A stretch of DNA of 12,751 nucleotides from Bacteroidota bacterium (GTDB lineage Bacteria > Bacteroidota > Bacteroidia > Bacteroidales > UBA1556), in contig QMPB01000072.1 of assembly GCA_003648395.1 (NCBI GenBank), forward strand, positions 1-12,751, read 5' to 3'. The notes below the pieces were generated by a model. That model was not told where the DNA came from and ran no database searches. It saw nothing but the letters and a program-made list of their open reading frames with translations. Shown in pieces: positions 8,107 to 12,751 of this stretch (position 1 is the first letter of the stretch; every line of letters begins with the position of its first letter). The translations under genes were made by a program, and so were the position numbers.

Positions 8107-8114
8107 CAAAGTTA
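8107..8114 (-). promoter_or_regulatory. -7 promoter element for the YceI-like gene
   Basis: On the minus strand this is TAACTTTG, an exact TAnnTTTG match. It ends only 4 nt before the ATG at 8102, so transcription would start at or within a few bases of the start codon, giving a nearly leaderless mRNA. A TTG is present upstream, but the 25-nt spacing is longer than usual. Confidence 0.5.
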
Positions 8115-8276
8115 GAGCAATTTTTTTATAATATTATGACAATTATTAGAAAAAGACATAAAACTACTTATGCATACTAGCAATCTATGTATATCATTGT
8201 GCAACACACTATATTAAATTATTACACAAAGGTCTATTGATGCAATCTTAATGAGTCTATCATTTTCCGACGAAAA
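8115..8276. other. Intergenic spacer between pentapeptide-repeat operon and YceI gene
   Basis: AT-rich and without a credible gene on either strand. It presumably carries the 3' end of the operon transcript and the upstream promoter region of the YceI-like gene. A 6-bp hairpin sits at its right edge (8262-8277), overlapping the first base of the stop codon of the neighbouring gene, but lacks a U-run. I see no other structure. Confidence 0.5.
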
Positions 8277-9209
8277 TTATATTGAATTTGTATTCAAACT
8301 ACAAACACCGGTAGCCTTACCATCAACAATAAGTTCTTTTACTCCTTTGGGAATATTTTTAGCATCAGTAAAATCTGTATTTACAAATTCAGCAGCAAAA
8401 AAGTTAGAACCTTTGAGATCAGCACCTCTAAAACTAGCACCTTGCAGATGTGCTCCTCTAAACTGTGCTTTGTGAATTTTCGCATTGGTAAAAGTAACAT
8501 CTTCAAGTCCTGCCCCCGTAAAATCTGAAAAGCATAAATCGGTAGAATCCATATTAGCACCTGTAAGTACAGTAATAATAAATCTCACATTTACAGCTTT
8601 ACTACCAGTAAAATCGGCATCAAGGAACTCTGATTCTTTCATTAAGGCATTAGTAAAATCACAATTTCTGAAATTAGCTCTATGTCCTTTTACACCAAAC
8701 ATATTAGCTCCTCTAAAGTCTGTATTTTCAAGATTACTCTCAGTTACATAAGAACGAAACATAATAGAACGAGAACAATCACAATTACTCAGATTCGTAT
8801 TCATAAAGTATGACCAACGAATATCGCAAAACCTAAAATCAGAACCTGAAAAATCACTATTCTGGCATTTAGCAGCACGAAATTTTACTCCTCTAAAATC
8901 TCCACTTTTTACATGAACAGCTTTCCAATATATTTCATCAAGATTCTTGCCTCTAAAATCATCAAAATCTTGTGGAATAGCAACTAAGCCCTTACTACGT
9001 TCTTTTCCATTTGGAAGTAATTTTTTCTTTTGTATTATCGATTTAATTAGCCTCTTGTTTGTAAAATTAGCGAGGTAATACATCCCAGAAGTATCGCAAA
9101 GATTTGGAAATAACTCTGAGCCTACAGAATTATTTGTCGAGGAATTACAGCTTTGAAAGAAAGAAGCTATCAAAACAAAAAGTGATAATTTAATAATTCT
9201 TATATTCAT
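8277..9209 (-). CDS. Pentapeptide-repeat lipoprotein, second tandem copy
   Basis: 310 residues. The N-terminal hydrophobic segment ends FFQSC (Cys21), a lenient Bacteroidota lipobox, followed by a Ser/Asn-rich linker. A conserved non-repeat region (31-100) contains LFPNLCDT and IPQDFDDFRG. Residues about 104-285 are pentapeptide repeats of the A(D/N)LxX type (DFRGV, DFSGS, DFRGAN, DFTNA, DFTGA, QFRGA, SFRGADL), which fold as a right-handed quadrilateral beta-helix. The tail (286-310) is short, with NIPKGVK. It is a paralogue of the gene 4 nt upstream (shared motifs throughout) and lies at the end of the NosH/F/L/Y run. No DNA-gyrase-protecting function is likely, since it is exported. Role unknown; a periplasmic scaffold for the nos machinery is inference. 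Confidence 0.88.
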   Translation of the reverse strand: MNIRIIKLSLFVLIASFFQSCNSSTNNSVGSELFPNLCDTSGMYYLANFTNKRLIKSIIQKKKLLPNGKERSKGLVAIPQDFDDFRGKNLDEIYWKAVHVKSGDFRGVKFRAAKCQNSDFSGSDFRFCDIRWSYFMNTNLSNCDCSRSIMFRSYVTESNLENTDFRGANMFGVKGHRANFRNCDFTNALMKESEFLDADFTGSKAVNVRFIITVLTGANMDSTDLCFSDFTGAGLEDVTFTNAKIHKAQFRGAHLQGASFRGADLKGSNFFAAEFVNTDFTDAKNIPKGVKELIVDGKATGVCSLNTNSI

Positions 9210-9213
9210 CGTT

Positions 9214-10122
9214 TTAATTACCTAAAATACCTGATATTTTATCATCTACTAATTTAGCCTTCACATTAGCAGGGATATTAATGGCATTCTTAAAATTCGT
9301 ATTTCTAAAATTTGCTCCATTAAAGTTACAATTCTTTAAATCAGCACCGTAAAAATTGGCACTATCAAGATTTGTTTCACTAAAATCGGCATGCCACAAT
9401 CTTGAATTTACAAAAGAAGCTCCTTTGAAAGTAGAATGAGAACCTATAACATAACTTAAATCCATAGAATCCATTTTTGAATCTATAAAAATCGAATGAG
9501 TTAAAATTGATTTTACAGCAATACTTCCCGTAAAGTCAGTATTAATATAATCGGCATCTCGCAACATTGCATTAGAGAAATTACAATAACGCATTGAAGC
9601 ATCATTGGCATGCATTCCAAACATATTAGCACTAATAAATAATGAACTATCCATTCTTGCACTATCGGCAAAGAAATAAAACATTACTGCTTGAGTAAAG
9701 TTACAAGCAAAAAGTTTAGAAGCATAAAAACGTGCTGATTCTAGATTAGCCCAACGGAAATCAGAATACGAAAAATCACTATGCATTGCTTTTGCAGACC
9801 TAAAATAAGCACCTCTAAAATCTACATCACGAAGATATTTTCTATTCAATAAACCTCCGTCAAAACCAAAATTTCTAAAATCGTCTTTATCTTGTGGCAC
9901 TTCTTGAATTCCTATATTACGTAATTTTCCTTCTCTAGTATATGTGGTATCTGCAACTAACCAAGCTTTTTCGTTTGCTGTAAGCTTATTTGCAAATTTT
10001 CCAAAACTGTTGGTATCAGGAGGATTAGGAAATAACTTAGTTGATATATTATCCTGCTGTTGGCAGGAAAATAATAATGCTAATGAACCTAATAAAATAA
10101 TTGTATAAAAATGTTTTAGCAT
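9214..10122 (-). CDS. Pentapeptide-repeat lipoprotein, first tandem copy
   Basis: 302 residues. A classic lipobox, LFSC (Cys20), marks it as a lipoprotein. The N-terminal conserved region holds LFPNPPDT and VPQDKDDFR, matching its neighbour. Pentapeptide repeats run from about 100 to 282 (DFRGA, YFRSAKA, DFSYSDFRWANL, DFTGS, TFKGASF, NFYGADL, NFNGANF), ending in INIPANVK. The mid-helix segment ANMFGMHANDASMRYC is unusually rich in Met, His and Cys, and ANMFG is conserved in the paralogue. It begins 3 nt after nosY ends, implying co-transcription and coupled translation. The family is recognised from the repeats; the function is not. A beta-helix lipoprotein following NosFY invites comparison with NosD, also a periplasmic beta-helix, but the two folds are not homologous. 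Confidence 0.88.
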   Translation of the reverse strand: MLKHFYTIILLGSLALLFSCQQQDNISTKLFPNPPDTNSFGKFANKLTANEKAWLVADTTYTREGKLRNIGIQEVPQDKDDFRNFGFDGGLLNRKYLRDVDFRGAYFRSAKAMHSDFSYSDFRWANLESARFYASKLFACNFTQAVMFYFFADSARMDSSLFISANMFGMHANDASMRYCNFSNAMLRDADYINTDFTGSIAVKSILTHSIFIDSKMDSMDLSYVIGSHSTFKGASFVNSRLWHADFSETNLDSANFYGADLKNCNFNGANFRNTNFKNAINIPANVKAKLVDDKISGILGN

Positions 10123-10125
10123 AAT

Positions 10126-10956
10126 CTAAATAATATCATTGCGTTTAAAATATCTATTTCCAAGAAAAGCAGAGCCAATACCAATAATAATTGGATAAGC
10201 TATTGCAAATATTATAAACCAAAGCCTTGAGATAGTATCAAGAATGTAATAAGACGCAGGACCCATTACCGTGAGCTTTGGGTCAAATAAAGCAAGAGTA
10301 GCTGTTCTGAATACTTGAAGAGGATTAACCATTCCAACAAATATTACAGCATGCGAATCCATTCTAGTCTTAAGCATTAGTCCCATTAAAATAAGATCAA
10401 GAAAAGCTACCAAAACCAGCCAAAGAATAAAAACTGTACTTATTGCCATATTCTGTGACTTTGCTCTTGCTGATATGTACATTGCAATACCTACAAAGCA
10501 TACTACCATAGATACCAATAACATACTATAATATGCAAATAAATCCCAAGGTACATCTATATTAGAGATAGAGCCCCAAATAACAGCTCCAAGAAAAGCC
10601 ATAAAAACTGGAATAAATATTTCTATAAATTTAGCCCAAAACTTTGCCCAATAATAACCAGAAAAAGAAATTGGGAGCGAAAGAATATATTCCATAACAT
10701 TGGATTCTCTGTCTCCAACCACAGCTCTAACTGTAGAAATAAGAATATAAATTGGCAGAATCACCATAGTAACTTGCATAAAAGTTACCATTAGTCTGCT
10801 TAATCCGACAAAGCCTATTATCTGCGACTCAGTAATACCAAAAGCAAACATCAAAGCAACAAAGCTCCCAAAGAGCAAACTATATCCCCAAAATGCCGGT
10901 GAACGCAAACTCTGACGTAACTCTAGAGTTGCAAGGCTTATCATTCCTTTCTTCAT
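10126..10956 (-). CDS. nosY: ABC-2 type permease, NosY-like
   Basis: 276 residues with six predicted transmembrane segments (about 22-40, 55-77, 108-130, 141-163, 170-195, 245-266). The cytoplasmic segment GDRESNVMEYILSLP (81-95) is the coupling-helix type motif of the NosY/ABC-2 class, and NPLQVFR (211-217) matches the NosY signature NPxxxFR. In characterised systems NosY pairs with NosF and periplasmic NosD to supply sulfur for the CuZ centre of nitrous oxide reductase. It begins 1 nt after nosL ends and lies two genes after the matching ATPase. Generic ABC-2 permeases are similar in topology, so the Nos assignment depends on NosL and NosF next to it. Confidence 0.85.
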   Translation of the reverse strand: MKKGMISLATLELRQSLRSPAFWGYSLLFGSFVALMFAFGITESQIIGFVGLSRLMVTFMQVTMVILPIYILISTVRAVVGDRESNVMEYILSLPISFSGYYWAKFWAKFIEIFIPVFMAFLGAVIWGSISNIDVPWDLFAYYSMLLVSMVVCFVGIAMYISARAKSQNMAISTVFILWLVLVAFLDLILMGLMLKTRMDSHAVIFVGMVNPLQVFRTATLALFDPKLTVMGPASYYILDTISRLWFIIFAIAYPIIIGIGSAFLGNRYFKRNDII

Positions 10957-10957
10957 A

Positions 10958-11473
10958 TTATTCTTTCTCTCCTTTTTTCATTCCACCACATTTACCTTCT
11001 CCACACTTCATTTTCCCCATTTTCTTCTCTTTCATAAACTTATCACGAGAAGTCTTTCCATCTTTAATACGTTGAACAACAGTATTATAATCAAATGTAG
11101 AATCATTAGCCTCAGCTAAAGCACCAAAGCCGTATCCCATTGGAGTATCATCTCCAAAACGATAATTGGCTTTCTCTGCATCTATCCATTTTCCTGTTTC
11201 ACAATCTCCTATCCAAGATTTGAATTCTCCGTCTCTTATAAATTTTTTCCAATCATCAGAGCCTTTATAGTTTACATAGCAGCCAATATCATCAAACCAG
11301 ATAGTTTTTCCCTCACTATTAATAAGTTGAACTGAGTATTCTTGATCTGCAAGTCCCATTAAACAAAGCTCACAAATATCTCTATCCCAGTTTATCTCTT
11401 TAGGTTGGAAATCGGCTTGTGGTTTACAAGCAAAAACAAATAATAAAAGTACAAAGGCTAATTTTTTCATCAT
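10958..11473 (-). CDS. nosL: NosL copper-chaperone lipoprotein
   Basis: 171 residues. Lipobox VFAC puts the lipidated cysteine at residue 16. The copper-binding motif appears as CELCLM (Cys34, Cys37, Met39), where most NosL proteins have CxxCGM. WFDDIGC (59-65) and the PMGYGFGALAE segment (111-121) also match the family. NosL binds Cu(I) in the periplasm and delivers it for assembly of the copper centres of NosZ, docking on the NosDFY complex. The last 20 residues add a Lys/Gly/Met/Cys tail (MKCGEGKCGGMKK, Cys157 and Cys162) that could be a second copper site; I do not recall it as a standard part of the family. The ATG at 11473 overlaps the TGA of nosF by 4 nt; a second ATG follows directly. 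Confidence 0.92.
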   Translation of the reverse strand: MMKKLAFVLLLFVFACKPQADFQPKEINWDRDICELCLMGLADQEYSVQLINSEGKTIWFDDIGCYVNYKGSDDWKKFIRDGEFKSWIGDCETGKWIDAEKANYRFGDDTPMGYGFGALAEANDSTFDYNTVVQRIKDGKTSRDKFMKEKKMGKMKCGEGKCGGMKKGEKE

Positions 11474-12147
11474 GATTCTATATTTTGAGTTATTTTTCTA
11501 TCAATTACTATTTTACCCAAATCCATTTCAATTTCTCTAGTAATGAGTTTCGATATTTCACTAATTCTATGGCTACTTAATATCATTAAAGAATCTTTAT
11601 TAAAATTCTCAAGGTAATTAAAGAATACTTTTCTTGCTTCTGGATCTAAGTTAGCAGAAGGTTCATCTAGAAGAAGTATTTTAGGATTACGACCAAGAGC
11701 AAAAGCTATTAATAATTTCTGCTTCATCCCTCCAGAAAGTTTATAAAATGGTTTATTAAGATGCTCCTTGATTTCAAGTCCAAGCTCAGTAACTATATCT
11801 ATAAATACCTGCTCGGATGTTTCTGTAAGTTGAGAAAAAAAGTTAAGCATTTCTTTTATAGTCATCTTTAATGGAGGTGGTATTTGTGGTACAAAGCCTA
11901 TTTCCTTCATAATATTCTCATGTTGTAAACGAGGATTCCCATTCAAGACTGACAATTCTCCATCATAAGTATATTGCCCTAAAATACAACGTATTAAAGT
12001 GGTTTTTCCTGCTCCATTTGAGCCGCTTAAACTGATTCTTTCTCCTTTAAAAAAATCTGCTGATAAATTATCAATTACCAATTGATTCTTAAACGACTTC
12101 GATAATGCTTTCGCTCTAATTAAAACTATTTCTTCTGCCTTTATCAT
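11470..12147 (-). CDS. nosF: ABC transporter ATPase, NosF-like
   Basis: 225 residues with all catalytic motifs of an ABC ATPase: Walker A GSNGAGKTT (42-50), Q-loop PQ (Gln88), signature LSGGMKQ (137-143), Walker B ILLLDEP (157-163), D-loop NLD and H-loop His193. It should power the NosY permease on the cytoplasmic face of the inner membrane. The short C-terminus and the lack of a fused domain fit NosF. The start at 12147 lies 6 nt after the iron-sulfur protein gene ends, and the stop overlaps the nosL start, so the order is NosH / NosF / NosL / NosY. The ATPase call is certain; the Nos identity rests on the neighbours. Confidence 0.9.
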   Translation of the reverse strand: MIKAEEIVLIRAKALSKSFKNQLVIDNLSADFFKGERISLSGSNGAGKTTLIRCILGQYTYDGELSVLNGNPRLQHENIMKEIGFVPQIPPPLKMTIKEMLNFFSQLTETSEQVFIDIVTELGLEIKEHLNKPFYKLSGGMKQKLLIAFALGRNPKILLLDEPSANLDPEARKVFFNYLENFNKDSLMILSSHRISEISKLITREIEMDLGKIVIDRKITQNIES

Positions 12148-12153
12148 ATTAGC

Positions 12154-12751
12154 TTATAATATTTTATCCATTCCCTTAATAGTAAATTTTAATGCATCAC
12201 CACTACATACATCAACACAAAGTCCACACCTAGTACAATCTGAGCCTGTGTAATGAATCTTTTGTGTAGCTTTACCTTTCTCAACAAACCAAAGTTCGTG
12301 AGGCACTAAACATACATCTTGGCAATCGCGACAATAAGCACATTTGTCGAGATCAAATTGGATATCAACTACTGCTGCTTTACCTGTAATGGACCATGTA
12401 GCTCCAATAGGACAAGCATAACGACACCAAAATCTTTTACTGTAAGTAATCTCAAATAATAATAGCAAAAACACCCAAAGCAATGCTAAGCTAGGACCAT
12501 AAATTAACGACCTAGATATTATTCCAACAGGATTAATGTCCTCAAAAACTAAATTTTTTGTAAATAAAGCACTTAAGAGAAATCCTATCCAGAAAACAAA
12601 ATGCAAATAAATATTATAAGTATGCTCTTTTATCTTTTTCTTTTTCACTAAATAATTGTGCAATTTCTCTCCTAATTCTGCCAATAAATGATAAGGACAA
12701 ACCCATGAACAATATGTTCTGCCTCCTATAGTATAAAGAATAAGAATTGTA
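12154..12751 (-). CDS. nosH: NapH/NosH-type membrane 4Fe-4S protein, partial (N-terminus outside window)
   Basis: The last 198 residues are visible and the frame stays open to the window edge, so the N-terminus is missing; a start at 12684 would be an artefact because the conserved GRTYCSWVCP (visible residues 10-19) lies before it. Next come two membrane segments (about 47-64 and 82-100), a second CRYACP-type motif (Cys109, Cys113), then two ferredoxin-type clusters, CAYCRDCQDVC (137-147) and CTRCGLCVDVC (172-182). This is the layout of NapH and its homologue NosH: a membrane quinol-side electron-transfer protein with cytoplasmic iron-sulfur clusters. In clade II nos clusters it is thought to help pass electrons from menaquinol to NosZ. 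NapH or another ferredoxin-like maturation protein cannot be excluded; the NosF and NosL neighbours favour NosH. Confidence 0.85.
   Translation of the reverse strand, partial: TILILYTIGGRTYCSWVCPYHLLAELGEKLHNYLVKKKKIKEHTYNIYLHFVFWIGFLLSALFTKNLVFEDINPVGIISRSLIYGPSLALLWVFLLLLFEITYSKRFWCRYACPIGATWSITGKAAVVDIQFDLDKCAYCRDCQDVCLVPHELWFVEKGKATQKIHYTGSDCTRCGLCVDVCSGDALKFTIKGMDKIL

Noticed and set aside
8262..8277. Hairpin ATTTTC-CGAC-GAAAAT as operon terminator
   Set aside because: The 6-bp stem is mostly A/T, it overlaps the first base of the stop codon of the last pentapeptide gene, and no U-run follows on the minus strand.
8251..8751. Plus-strand open frames opposite the pentapeptide-repeat gene
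   Set aside because: They are rich in Ser, Pro, Ala and Leu in a 5-residue rhythm that mirrors the pentapeptide repeats on the other strand, and have no independent start context.
8277..10122. Quinolone-resistance (Qnr-like) role for the pentapeptide proteins
   Set aside because: Both carry lipoprotein signals and should be outside the cytoplasm, where they could not act on gyrase.
12154..12684. Complete 176-residue iron-sulfur protein starting with TTG at 12684
   Set aside because: The frame continues to the window edge and includes the conserved GRTYCSWVCP motif upstream, so the gene is cut, not short.
1..12751. CRISPR array, tRNA, rRNA, insertion sequence or phage genes
   Set aside because: No regularly spaced repeats, structured RNA, transposase or integrase sequence was seen.

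Overview
The window looks like a piece of an AT-rich Bacteroidota chromosome. The signs are a very large secreted protein with the C-terminal sorting domain of the type IX secretion system (T9SS), two sites matching the Bacteroidota -7 promoter element TAnnTTTG, several lipoproteins, and genes that lack strong Shine-Dalgarno sites. Most genes are on the minus strand. The exception is the 1340-residue T9SS protein in the middle.

Left block (1-3119, minus strand, read right to left): coaD (phosphopantetheine adenylyltransferase), a periplasmic thioredoxin-fold protein with a CIEC active site, a DUF1007 periplasmic protein, and a NicO/RcnA-type nickel/cobalt transporter cut by the left edge. Gaps are 13 nt or overlaps, so this is probably one transcript from a promoter just upstream of coaD. 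DUF1007 plus NicO is a known metal-transport pairing; the thioredoxin-like partner is less expected.

Middle (3085-8276): a 273-nt divergent spacer with short repeats, then the T9SS adhesin-like protein. It has two long duplicated lectin-like modules flanking three Calx-beta domains. It converges on a YceI-family lipoprotein gene, and the two stop codons overlap. The YceI gene has its own promoter, placed so close to the ATG that the mRNA may be nearly leaderless.

Right block (8277-12751, minus strand, read right to left): a compact run that resembles the accessory half of a clade II (nosZ-II) nitrous-oxide reductase cluster. It holds a NapH/NosH-type membrane iron-sulfur protein (cut by the right edge), the NosF ABC ATPase, the copper-chaperone lipoprotein NosL and the NosY permease. 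These are followed at 3-4 nt spacing by two tandem paralogous pentapeptide-repeat lipoproteins. These two repeat proteins are the most interesting part of the window. They are secreted beta-helix proteins apparently co-transcribed with the NosFY/NosL copper-site assembly machinery, whose usual periplasmic partner, NosD, is also a beta-helix protein. NosZ and NosD themselves are not in this window, so the nos assignment rests on family resemblance and gene order.
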